Shown here one piece after another: positions 1 to 5,438 of a DNA stretch of 5,438 nt. The notes below the pieces were generated by a model. It ran no database searches and was not told the origin of the DNA. It was given only the letters and a program-made list of their open reading frames with translations. Position numbers and translations under genes: made by a program. Each line of letters starts with the position of its first letter. Position 1 is the first letter of the stretch. This DNA comes from an uncultured Clostridia bacterium (lineage in GTDB: Bacteria > Bacillota > Clostridia > Oscillospirales > CAG-382), in the NCBI GenBank assembly GCA_947627335.1, contig CANQVQ010000106.1, forward strand, positions 1 through 5,438. The letters run 5' to 3'.

Positions 1-327
1 CTCCCCGCAAAACTGTTCCGCGACCTCGCGGAAGCGTTCAAACGGGGGCAAAGCGCCGTCGAAACGGGTCAGCACCCGCCCGGTCACGTCCTCGGTGTCC
101 GTCGTCACGCCCAGCCGAACGGAAGCGGTGTAGGTCTTTTCGTGGTCCATCAGCAGCTCGCACGCCTTGGTCGCTTTTCCGACCATGATCGGCAGGACGC
201 CGCTCGCAAGCGGGTCGAGCGTGCCGCAATGCCCGACGCGACGTTCCCCCGTGACCTTGCGGACCGCGTTGATGACCACCTGCGACGTGATCCCGGTCGG
301 TTTATCGACCACCAGCACCCCGTTCAA
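1..327 (-). CDS. truB: tRNA pseudouridine(55) synthase TruB, N-terminal part (cut by left edge)
   Basis: TruB isomerises uridine 55 in the T-loop of nearly all tRNAs to pseudouridine in the cytoplasm. The 109 visible residues start MNGVLVVDKPTGITS. They contain the catalytic block GHCGTLDPLASGVLP (residues 32-46), whose Asp38 is the expected nucleophile, then KTY (64-66) and LGVTTDTEDVTG (72-83), all TruB hallmarks. The C-terminal two thirds and any PUA domain lie outside the window. The start is a TTG at 327-325. It is preceded at 7 nt by a strong AAGGAG (335-340), and the family's N-terminal NGxLxVDKPxGxTS sequence begins exactly there; no ATG or GTG fits better. The TTG overlaps the nrnA stop codon as TTGA, so translation is probably coupled to nrnA. 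Identification is firm from the catalytic motif and from its place last in the infB operon. Confidence 0.96.
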   Translation of the reverse strand, partial: MNGVLVVDKPTGITSQVVINAVRKVTGERRVGHCGTLDPLASGVLPIMVGKATKACELLMDHEKTYTASVRLGVTTDTEDVTGRVLTRFDGALPPFERFREVAEQFCGE

Positions 328-1289
328 AGCAGGACTCCTTCCACCTTCTCCAGCAGCGTCCGCCGCACGCCCGCGACCGTCCCGCCGCGAACCGAAAAGC
401 CTGCCGCGTGGAAATGTCCGCCTCCGCCGAATAAAGCGGCGAGGGACGCGACGTCAACGTCCTCGTTCGACCGCAGGGAGACCTTGATCTCCCCGTCCTT
501 CGGGCGAATGACCGCGGACGCCTGCACCCCGGCGATCTGGCGGGGGATCTGGTTAAGCCCTTCGCAGTCCTGCGCCGTCGCGCCCGCTTCGTCGAGGTCC
601 TCCTGCGTCACGGCGAGCAGGGCGAACCGACCGCCGAAAAGCAGTTCGAGACGTTCGTAGCCCAATTTTTCGATCGCGACCTCGACCGGGGTCTTGCATT
701 CAAACAGCAGGCGGTTGATACGGGCGAAATCGATGCCCGCTTCCATCAGAGCCGCCGCGTGCCGCATCGTGTCCGGGCGGGTGGACGCGTAGCGGAACCC
801 ACCGCTGTCCGAACTGATGGCGGCGTACAGCGCTTCCGAAATGTCCGGCTCGCGCCCGAACGCGAACCCCATTTCTTCCAGCAGCAGGAATACCAGCTCC
901 CCGGCGGCGGGGAAGTCGTCGCGCAGGTACAGCCGTTCGCACCGCATACTGTTGACCATGTGGTGGTCGATCGAAAGCGCAAACACGAACGACGATTCCG
1001 GCTCGGAAAGCAATTTCGGGGACGCGACGTCCACGCTGACGAGCGTGCGCCCTTCGAGCGGCGGCAGTTCCGCCAGAAAGACCTCCTCCGGGCGCAGGAA
1101 GGACAGCCGTGCGGGGACGCCCTCCCGGTTGAACGCGTCCGCCTGCTTGCCGAGCTTTCGCAGGGCGAGGACCAGCGCACGGGCGGAACCGACCGTGTCC
1201 GCGTCCGCGGAATTGTGGGTAAAAATCAGAAACCGGTCGCGTTCCCGGAAGAATGCGACCGCCTCCGATTCAGAGATCCGAATGTTCAT
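324..1289 (-). CDS. nrnA: DHH/DHHA1 phosphoesterase, NrnA-like (oligoribonuclease / pAp or cyclic-dinucleotide phosphodiesterase family)
   Basis: This 321-residue protein belongs to the DHH superfamily of Mn-dependent phosphoesterases, whose NrnA members degrade short oligoribonucleotides and pAp; some relatives hydrolyse c-di-AMP or pApA. The metal ligands are visible in order: HNSADADTVGS (H25, D29, D31), SVDVAS (D87), the signature SIDHH (D108-H109-H110) and ISSDSGGFRY (D161). The C-terminal DHHA1 substrate domain ends in GGGGHFHAAGF (288-298). Its length matches the family (about 310-325). The open frame extends upstream to 1529, but the start at 1289 is preferred: AAGGAG (1297-1302) sits 7 nt before it and the DHH fold begins there. 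It overlaps rbfA by 20 nt upstream and truB by 4 nt downstream. Its exact substrate cannot be told from sequence, and no transmembrane or PAS/GGDEF part is present, so it is not GdpP. Confidence 0.93.
   Translation of the reverse strand: MNIRISESEAVAFFRERDRFLIFTHNSADADTVGSARALVLALRKLGKQADAFNREGVPARLSFLRPEEVFLAELPPLEGRTLVSVDVASPKLLSEPESSFVFALSIDHHMVNSMRCERLYLRDDFPAAGELVFLLLEEMGFAFGREPDISEALYAAISSDSGGFRYASTRPDTMRHAAALMEAGIDFARINRLLFECKTPVEVAIEKLGYERLELLFGGRFALLAVTQEDLDEAGATAQDCEGLNQIPRQIAGVQASAVIRPKDGEIKVSLRSNEDVDVASLAALFGGGGHFHAAGFSVRGGTVAGVRRTLLEKVEGVLL
335..340 (-). promoter_or_regulatory. Shine-Dalgarno of truB, deciding its TTG start
   Basis: On the minus strand AAGGAG lies 7 nt before the TTG at 327-325, inside the last nrnA codons. 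It is the main evidence that truB begins at a non-ATG codon. Confidence 0.8.
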
Positions 1290-1620
1290 CGTGATACTCC
1301 TTGAGGATTTTTGCGATGTCCATCGCCTTTTCCGCGCCGTGCTCGCGTCGGAAGAGCAGTTTCGGGGTGACGCGCAGGTTGAGCCGCCGTGCGAGTTCTC
1401 CCCGCAGGAAGCCGGAAGCGGACCGAATGCCCGCCTCCACCTCCGTATCCGGACCGAGCACGCTGTAGTACACCACGGCCTGCGAAAGGTCGCGGGAGAC
1501 CTGCGCCCCGGTGATGCTGATGAATGCACGGCTGACGCGTGGGTCCTTGACGGTGCGAAGGATCGCGGTCAGCTCGGTCGCGACCGCCTCGTTGATGCGG
1601 TCCTGTCGGTATGCGCCCAT
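1270..1620 (-). CDS. rbfA: 30S ribosome-binding factor RbfA
   Basis: RbfA is a small KH-fold protein that binds the immature 30S subunit, assists 16S rRNA 5'-end processing and helix 1 maturation, and counteracts cold-sensitive assembly defects. The 116-residue product matches the usual length. It begins MGAYRQDRINEAVATEL, contains the typical DPRVSRAFISIT strand (26-37) and SRDLSQAVVYYSVLG (42-56), and ends with LRGELARRLNLRVTP (72-86) followed by the FxxxxxxEKAMxIxKIL helix (90-106). The start ATG at 1620 shares one base with the infB stop (TGATG), which implies coupled re-initiation. The frame is open further upstream to 1704, but that part is out-of-frame infB. A GGAGG lies 13 nt before the start, further than ideal, which fits reliance on coupling. 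The 3' end overlaps nrnA by 20 nt. Confidence 0.95.
   Translation of the reverse strand: MGAYRQDRINEAVATELTAILRTVKDPRVSRAFISITGAQVSRDLSQAVVYYSVLGPDTEVEAGIRSASGFLRGELARRLNLRVTPKLLFRREHGAEKAMDIAKILKEYHDEHSDL
1297..1302 (-). promoter_or_regulatory. Shine-Dalgarno of nrnA, deciding its start
   Basis: AAGGAG on the minus strand lies 7 nt before the ATG at 1289-1287, within the last codons of rbfA. It argues for 1289 rather than the in-frame Met at 1529. Confidence 0.8.
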
Positions 1621-4091
1621 CAGCGTTCCACTTCCTCCATGATATACGCCTCGAGTACGTCGCCTTCCTTGATGTCGCCGAATTTCTCCAGCCCGATCCC
1701 GCATTCGTACCCGTCCGCGACCTCGCGCACGTCGTCCTTGAAGCGGCGAAGCGAGGAAATTTTGTCCTCGAACACCACGACGCTGTCCCGCAGGACGCGA
1801 ATGAGCGAATTGCGGGTGATCTTGCCGTCCGTGACGTACGAACCGGCGATCGTGCCGACGTTCGGGACGTGAATGGTCTGCCGCACCTCGGCGTGTCCGA
1901 GAACGTTTTCACGGAACGTCGGGGCGAGCATCCCCTTCATGGCCGCCTTGATCTCCTCGATGCAGTCGTAGATGATGCGGTAGGTGCGGATGTCGACCTT
2001 GTCGCGGGAAGCCGCGTCCGTCGCCGTGCGGTCCGGGCGGACGTTGAACCCGACGATGATCGCGTTCGACGCGGAAGCGAGCATGACGTCGCTCTCCGTG
2101 ATGCCGCCGACCGCCGCGTGCAGGACGCGAACCTTGACTTCCTCGTTCGAGAGCTTCTCGAGGCTCTGCCGGACCGCCTCCGCCGAACCCTGCACGTCCG
2201 CTTTGACGATGACGTTCAGGTCCTTCACGCCGTTGCCGATCTGGTTGAACAGATCGTCCAGATTGACCTTCACGGCGTCCGCTCCGGCCTTCTTTTCCTC
2301 CTGCTTGCGCTCCTCGGCGAGGTCGCGGGCCATCTTTTCGTCCTTGACGGCGAAGAAGCGGTCGCCCGCGTTCGGCACCTCGGAAAGACCGGTGATCTCG
2401 ACCGGAATGGACGGACCGGCTTCCTTGACCGTGCGACCCTTGTCGTTCGTCATGACGCGTACGCGCCCGACGGCGGTCCCGGCGATGATGATGTCCCCGG
2501 TATGCAGGGTCCCACGCTGCACGAGGAAGGTCGCGATCGGACCTTTGCCCTTGTCCAGACGGGCTTCGACCACCACGCCCTCCGCGCTGCGGTTCGGGTT
2601 CGCCTTCAGTTCGAGCATTTCCGCCGTCAGCAGGATCATGTCGAGCAGTTCGTCGATGCCCTGCCGCTTGAGCGCGGAAACCGGCACGCAGATCGTGTCG
2701 CCGCCCCACGCTTCGGGGACCAGCTCGTAGTTCGTCAGGTCGGACATGACCTTATCCGGGTTTGCGCCCGGTCGGTCCATCTTGTTGATGGCGACGATGA
2801 TCGCGACGCCGGCAGCCTTCGCGTGGTTGATCGCTTCGACGGTCTGCGGCATGATGCCGTCGTCGGCGGCGACGACCAGCACGGCGATGTCCGTCATCGT
2901 CGCGCCACGCGCACGCATCGCCGTGAACGCTTCGTGTCCCGGTGTGTCGAGGAAGGTGATGTCCCGGTCGTGCACATGGACGCTGTACGCGCCGATGTGC
3001 TGGGTGATCCCGCCCGCTTCGCCTTCCGTGACGTGCGCGTCGCGGATCGCGTCGAGCAGGGAAGTCTTGCCGTGATCGACGTGCCCCATGACGACGACGA
3101 CCGGCGCACGGGGGGCAAGCGTTTCCGGCGCGTCCTCGCTCGAATCGATCAGCCGATCCTCCAGCGAGAGCACGATCTCCTTATCCACCTTGATATGGAA
3201 TTCGTCCGCGACCAGATAAGCGGTGTCGTAATCCACCACGTCGTTGATGCTCGCCATCACGCCCATGCTCATGAGCTTTTTTATGACGTTCGCAGCCGTC
3301 TGCTTCATGCGGGAGGCCAGTTCGCCGACCGTGATCTCCTCCGGCACGACGATGGAAAGCTGCACGGGCTTCGGCTTGTTCTGCGGCTTTTGGGCGGCGC
3401 GTCCGCCGTTTCGACCGTTCTGCTTGCCGTTCCGCTGCTCCTGCGGGGCGAATTTGTTCTTCTTTTTGATCTTTTGCTTGCCCGTGTGGGCGGTATCCGG
3501 CACGCTCGAATCGTATTTGAGCAGTTTTTCGTCGTATCGCCCGAGGTCGACGTTGTCCGTGCCGCGGGTGTCCACGACGCGCACTTCGGTCTTGGAACGC
3601 TGCTTCTGCGGCTGCTGGGACTTCGGCTGCGCCGGCTTCTTCTTGGGCGCAGGCGGTATCGTCACCTGTGCGGCGGGCGGCTTCTGTGCGCCGGCGTCCT
3701 TTCCCGCCGGTTTCGGGGCGGCGGCCTTCGCTGCGGCGCGGGCGGCTTCGCGTGCCGCCTCCTTTGCGGCCTCGCGTTCCGCTTCCTTGGCGGCTTTCGC
3801 CTGCTGTTCGGCTTCGCGCTGCGCGGCGATCCGCGCTTCCTCCGCCTTTTTCCGTTCCTCCTGCTTCGCTTTTTTCTTTTCGTCGTAGGATTGGAAGAAC
3901 GACGTGATGTCCACCTGATTCTGCTGGGTGACGACCTCTAAAAACAGGCTGATCTCCTCGTCCTCCAGCGCGGTCGTATGCGTCTTACCGGCGTTTCCGT
4001 GCGCCGCGAACAGATCGATGACGTCCTTGTTGCGCATACCGAAATCCTTCGCCAGCTCGCCGACCTTGTATTTTTTACTCGTTTCTGCCAT
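1620..4091 (-). CDS. infB: Translation initiation factor IF-2
   Basis: IF-2 is the GTPase that positions fMet-tRNA on the 30S subunit and drives 50S joining. The 823-residue protein has an N-terminal IF2_N-type helical module (YKVGELAKDFGMRNKDVIDLF, about residues 4-28, quoted in part), a long Ala/Lys/Glu-rich linker, and a second IF2_N module (about 247-300). The G domain has G1 GHVDHGKT (336-343), G3 DTPGH (382-386), G4 NKMD (436-439) and G5 SAL (472-474). Domain II, domain III with KADVQGSAEA (630-639), and the C2 fMet-tRNA-binding domain with YECGIGLEKFGDIKEGD (795-811) follow. All key residues are intact. Two starts are possible. ATG 4103 has its purine-rich SD abutting the codon, while ATG 4091 has GAGG 6 nt upstream and gives the MAETSKKYKV N-terminus, so 4091 is chosen. 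The first 17 nt overlap ylxQ, and the stop overlaps the rbfA start by one base. Confidence 0.97.
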   Translation of the reverse strand: MAETSKKYKVGELAKDFGMRNKDVIDLFAAHGNAGKTHTTALEDEEISLFLEVVTQQNQVDITSFFQSYDEKKKAKQEERKKAEEARIAAQREAEQQAKAAKEAEREAAKEAAREAARAAAKAAAPKPAGKDAGAQKPPAAQVTIPPAPKKKPAQPKSQQPQKQRSKTEVRVVDTRGTDNVDLGRYDEKLLKYDSSVPDTAHTGKQKIKKKNKFAPQEQRNGKQNGRNGGRAAQKPQNKPKPVQLSIVVPEEITVGELASRMKQTAANVIKKLMSMGVMASINDVVDYDTAYLVADEFHIKVDKEIVLSLEDRLIDSSEDAPETLAPRAPVVVVMGHVDHGKTSLLDAIRDAHVTEGEAGGITQHIGAYSVHVHDRDITFLDTPGHEAFTAMRARGATMTDIAVLVVAADDGIMPQTVEAINHAKAAGVAIIVAINKMDRPGANPDKVMSDLTNYELVPEAWGGDTICVPVSALKRQGIDELLDMILLTAEMLELKANPNRSAEGVVVEARLDKGKGPIATFLVQRGTLHTGDIIIAGTAVGRVRVMTNDKGRTVKEAGPSIPVEITGLSEVPNAGDRFFAVKDEKMARDLAEERKQEEKKAGADAVKVNLDDLFNQIGNGVKDLNVIVKADVQGSAEAVRQSLEKLSNEEVKVRVLHAAVGGITESDVMLASASNAIIVGFNVRPDRTATDAASRDKVDIRTYRIIYDCIEEIKAAMKGMLAPTFRENVLGHAEVRQTIHVPNVGTIAGSYVTDGKITRNSLIRVLRDSVVVFEDKISSLRRFKDDVREVADGYECGIGLEKFGDIKEGDVLEAYIMEEVER
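3714..3881 (-). other. Ala/Lys/Glu-rich low-complexity linker within IF-2
   Basis: This stretch encodes about 56 residues made almost only of Ala, Lys, Glu, Arg and Gln, with repeated EAAREAA/KEAEREAA-like units. It joins the first IF2_N module to the rest of the N-terminal region and is followed by a Pro/Lys/Gln-rich segment. Such charged, probably long-helical or disordered linkers are typical of IF-2 and vary strongly in length between species. Confidence 0.75.
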
Positions 4092-4467
4092 CTGTATCCT
4101 CATTCCTTTCCGGGTTTGAAAGCGTGTTTGTCAATGCCTCGGACGGGCAGTCCCGCACCGCTTTGCGGTAGGAAAGCACGAACCCTTCCTGCGTGAACGC
4201 GACGGCGGACGCGTACTCCCGCCCGACCAGACGACCGAGCGAGCGCCTCTCCGGCGGGATCTTTTCCCACGGGACGCGCCGGTAGTCCGCCTTGTCCGTC
4301 AGCCGTTTCGCGGTGTTTTCGGAAACGTCGGACGCGATCAGCACCAGCTTCGCCCTGCCTTTGCGCACCTCGGCGACGACCTGCTCCGTACCGATGCACA
4401 GCGCTCCCGCACGTTTCGCAAGTCCGATGACGCCTTCCGCGTTTTTACGGTTTCTTTCCGCCCACAT
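4075..4467 (-). CDS. ylxQ: L7Ae/L30e/S12e-family RNA-binding protein, YlxQ-like
   Basis: This 130-residue protein is of the L7Ae family, small proteins that bind kink-turn RNA; the bacterial copy between ylxR and infB is usually called YlxQ or annotated as a ribosomal L7Ae-like protein. Visible hallmarks are GLAKRAGALCIGTEQV (15-30), a GRAKLVLIASDVSENTAKRL core (37-56) and SLGRLVGREYASAVAFTQEGF (76-96, quoted in full as a family-typical end). The last ~25 residues are a charged, unconserved-looking tail running into infB. The start ATG at 4467 has GAGG (4476-4479) 8 nt upstream, overlapping the ylxR stop, and lies 10 nt after it. The same frame is open upstream all the way to 4938 across the breakpoint, but residues before 4467 are not L7Ae-like. 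The stop lies 17 nt inside infB. Confidence 0.9.
   Translation of the reverse strand: MWAERNRKNAEGVIGLAKRAGALCIGTEQVVAEVRKGRAKLVLIASDVSENTAKRLTDKADYRRVPWEKIPPERRSLGRLVGREYASAVAFTQEGFVLSYRKAVRDCPSEALTNTLSNPERNEDTDGRNE
4098..4101 (-). promoter_or_regulatory. Shine-Dalgarno core favouring the infB start at 4091
   Basis: GAGG on the minus strand is 6 nt before ATG 4091. The alternative ATG at 4103 has its AAGGA with no spacer, which is too close for a normal ribosome binding site. Confidence 0.6.
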
Positions 4468-4477
4468 CCCGTGCGCC

Positions 4478-4642
4478 TCACTTTCCGGCGTTCTCGATCT
4501 CCGCGATCCGCTCGCGCAGCGCTTCGTATACGCCGTCCGGGATCCGCTCGGAGAATGCGCGCTCGAACCGGCGGCTCTTTCGCGCCGTATCGAAGCAGAC
4601 CGTACACCCGCAGACGTAAGCCCCCCGTCCCGCCGCTTTTCC
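4478..4642 (-). pseudogene. ylxR: ylxR (rnpM) 3' remnant: C-terminal half of YlxR, DUF448 family
   Basis: The frame ending at TGA 4480-4478 encodes about 54 residues matching the C-terminal half of YlxR: GKAAGRGAYVC, then CFDTARKSRRFERAF and a final helical PDGVYEALRERIAEI. YlxR is a roughly 90-100 residue RNA-binding protein always found next to nusA and ylxQ; in Bacillus subtilis it has been reported to bind and modulate RNase P (RnpM). The N-terminal half, with the CxxC-type RxCxxCR and the ELxRVV strand, is absent. Upstream of 4642 this frame stays open to a Met codon at 4780, but those ~46 residues are an out-of-frame reading of the neighbouring gene and show no YlxR character. A gene caller could therefore report a 100-residue hybrid (4478-4780). 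The remnant is probably non-functional if the junction is real. Downstream spacing to ylxQ is normal. Confidence 0.82.
4627..4642 (-). other. Breakpoint joining an unrelated gene's 5' part to the ylxR 3' part
   Basis: On the minus strand these 16 bases (GGAAAAGCGGCGGGAC) read plausibly in both frames: as EKRRD at the end of the upstream gene's conserved-looking segment, and as GKAAGR at the beginning of the YlxR-like segment. Upstream of it only the first frame looks protein-like, and downstream only the second does. The crossover therefore lies in or next to this stretch, suggesting a join at short shared sequence. Whether it is biological or an assembly artefact cannot be decided from the window. 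Confidence 0.7.
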
Positions 4643-4923
4643 GCGGAAAACACCTCGTCTACCTCGAAAACGTAAAAAGGCAGAGCCTCTCTGCGCATAA
4701 TTCCGAGGGAGGCGTACATATCCCGCCGGCAGAGGGCCGGCGTTTCGATTTTGGAGGATAGTTCTTTGTAAACGCTCCACGCGTCCGCCGCGGAGATTAC
4801 GCCGTAAAGATTGGCGCAGGCCGAAAAAAAGTCACGCAAAAAGGCGACCTGCCGCTCTTTCAGCCCCGCGTCGGCATACATACGGGTAATGCTTTTTTCA
4901 GATAACGGCTTCGGATACGGCAT
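4630..4923 (-). CDS. Hypothetical protein, 5' part only (about 98 codons), broken at the ylxR junction
   Basis: I do not recognise this gene by name. The protein starts MPYPKPLSEKSITRMYADAG and continues as a soluble, mostly helical sequence (VAFLRDFFSACANLYGVIS at 26-44, then DAWSVYKELS at 47-56) ending with LPFYVFEVDEVFSAEKRR (81-98). There is no signal peptide or membrane segment. It resembles, from memory only, conserved hypothetical proteins of Oscillospiraceae that are longer. The start at 4923 is supported by GGGAGG (4931-4936) 7 nt upstream; an in-frame Met at 4938 precedes that site and is less likely. After about codon 98 the frame runs without a stop through out-of-frame ylxR and then in frame through ylxQ to 4075, so a 282-residue hybrid could be translated. 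Codon composition is less GC-rich than the operon. The true 3' end is missing. Confidence 0.6.
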
Positions 4924-4930
4924 AATAATC

Positions 4931-4936
4931 CCTCCC
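4931..4936 (-). promoter_or_regulatory. Shine-Dalgarno of the hypothetical gene, deciding its start
   Basis: GGGAGG on the minus strand sits 7 nt before ATG 4923-4921. The upstream in-frame ATG at 4938 would place this motif inside the coding region, so 4923 is preferred. Confidence 0.75.
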
Positions 4937-5029
4937 ATAATCGTGTTATTTTTTCAATACAATAAAATTTTGCTTTGATTTTCGCTTTTTTGCAATCAAA
5001 CTTCCATTTTCAGCTCATTATACCTCCGA
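4937..5029 (-). promoter_or_regulatory. AT-rich intergenic gap, possible promoter for the hypothetical gene
   Basis: This 93-bp gap is the only clearly non-coding stretch in the window and is markedly AT-rich. On the minus strand it holds a perfect TATAAT (5017-5022) just after the upstream stop codon, but no good TTGACA-like element 16-18 nt before it. A second weak pair is TTGCAA about 17 nt before CAAAAT, downstream of the first. Either could start a transcript toward 4923, but neither is convincing. If the breakpoint is real, this gap would be the nearest promoter region feeding the infB operon. Confidence 0.3.
4974..5000. repeat. Small AT-rich inverted repeat between genes
   Basis: TTTGATT (4974-4980) and AATCAAA (4994-5000) form a 7-bp inverted repeat with a 13-nt spacer containing a T6 run. 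It lies downstream of the nuclease-domain gene and could be a weak terminator or an operator. The stem is AT-rich and no clean U-tract directly follows on the minus strand, so a role as an intrinsic terminator is doubtful. Confidence 0.3.
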
Positions 5030-5437
5030 TTATCCTTGAACTTCGCGGCACTGTACCGCCACTGCCACCTGCTTTCCGCTGAACGCGACGCCGTATTTAT
5101 ATACGGTTTGAACGCCTGCGGCAGTCAGCTCGGTGTCGTATTTTTTGTCGATGATCTGCTGCAGCGCGGCTTCTGACAGACGTTTCAGCTCCGCGTCTGA
5201 GCATTTTTTGGAGGCTTTCAGCTCAATTAAAATGCCGGGCAGGTTTTTCTTTGTGGGTCTCAGCTGAATGTCATATCTGCCGTCGCCGGACTCTCGGTTG
5301 GAGGAGACAAACGCCCCGCCAAGCAAGGCGCAAAGTCCGAGCATAAAACCGTGATAGAAATTTTCGCCCGCCGTATCAAAGGAGCTTACCGACCGGGTCA
5401 GCAGGGTTTGAATCAGGTCTTTCAGTCTGTCCTGATC
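5030..5437 (-). CDS. PD-(D/E)XK nuclease-domain protein (DUF1703-type), C-terminal part (cut by right edge)
   Basis: The last 135 residues of a larger protein are present; the 5' end is outside the window and the frame is open to the edge, so the Met at 5344 is internal. The sequence ENFYHGFMLGL (25-35), SNRESGDGRYDIQL (46-59) and ILIELKAS (69-76) is characteristic of the DUF1703 PD-(D/E)XK domain usually found C-terminal to an AAA-ATPase-like domain. The catalytic-type residues Asp56 and Glu72-x-Lys74 are all present, followed by the ALQQIIDKKY helix (91-100) and a final strand with YKYGVAFSGKQVAVA (113-127). Such proteins occur in many near-identical copies in gut Clostridia and Bacteroidetes; their role is not established, though a nuclease or mobile-element link has been suggested. 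Same strand as the operon, but separated by a 106-nt gap from the next start. Lower GC than the operon. Confidence 0.85.
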   Translation of the reverse strand, partial: DQDRLKDLIQTLLTRSVSSFDTAGENFYHGFMLGLCALLGGAFVSSNRESGDGRYDIQLRPTKKNLPGILIELKASKKCSDAELKRLSEAALQQIIDKKYDTELTAAGVQTVYKYGVAFSGKQVAVAVQCREVQG

Positions 5438-5438
5438 A

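Noticed and set aside
1290..1529. Extension of nrnA upstream to the Met at 1529
   Set aside because: The added residues are out-of-frame rbfA, Ser/Arg-rich and unlike the family; the strong Shine-Dalgarno at 1297-1302 points to 1289.
817..1872. Plus-strand open frames opposite nrnA and rbfA
   Set aside because: Both opposite-strand genes are clearly conserved, and the plus-strand translation is a Ser/Arg/Thr-rich shadow without motifs.
3261..3300. Internal infB start near the Met-rich LMSMGVM segment, giving a shorter IF-2 form
   Set aside because: No Shine-Dalgarno-like sequence lies at a suitable distance before any of these Met codons.
1611..3941. A 776-codon open frame on the plus strand opposite infB
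   Set aside because: It is antisense to a fully conserved IF-2. Its protein is Arg/Asp/Val/Leu-rich with no recognisable domain, as expected from the complement of GC-rich codons.
4643..4780. N-terminal part of a 100-residue ylxR-frame protein starting at 4780
   Set aside because: These residues are the alternate frame of the hypothetical gene, lack YlxR's N-terminal cysteine and basic motifs, and have no good ribosome binding site at 4780.
5015..5030. GGAGG followed by ATG AGC TGA after the nuclease-domain gene
   Set aside because: It would encode only two residues; it is more likely chance or part of a promoter-like TATAAT.

Overview
The window comes from a bacterium, most likely a fairly GC-rich member of the Clostridia (Oscillospiraceae-like). 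The evidence is the Firmicutes-type order ylxR - ylxQ - infB - rbfA - nrnA - truB, a clostridial-style IF-2 N-terminus, and a PD-(D/E)XK protein of a type common in gut Clostridia and Bacteroidetes. No taxon-specific marker is present, so this placement is an inference. Every supported gene is on the minus strand, so the operon reads from high to low coordinates.

Positions 1-4467 carry an ordinary, compact translation/RNA-maturation operon. In transcription order it holds ylxQ (L7Ae-like protein), infB (IF-2), rbfA (30S maturation factor), nrnA (DHH/DHHA1 phosphoesterase) and truB (tRNA pseudouridine-55 synthase, running off the left edge). From ylxQ onward every gene overlaps the next: 17 nt, 1 nt, 20 nt and 4 nt. 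The starts were chosen from Shine-Dalgarno spacing and family N-termini. truB uses a TTG start.

Positions 4478-4642 hold only the C-terminal half of ylxR. Just upstream, at about 4627-4642, the sequence switches without a stop into the first ~98 codons of an unrelated gene (start 4923) that I do not recognise by name. Beyond an AT-rich gap (4924-5029) lies the 3' part of a PD-(D/E)XK nuclease-domain gene, cut by the right edge. The 5' half of ylxR, and nusA and rimP that normally precede it, are missing. Base composition also falls across this boundary: hand-counted 60-base lines are about 62-72% GC on the operon side and mostly 47-60% on the other, with one line at 65%.

The most notable thing in the window is therefore this breakpoint, where two broken genes meet at a short stretch that is plausible in both reading frames. 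It is either a real deletion or rearrangement, or a chimeric assembly or clone. I saw no RNA gene, CRISPR array, insertion sequence or convincing new system.
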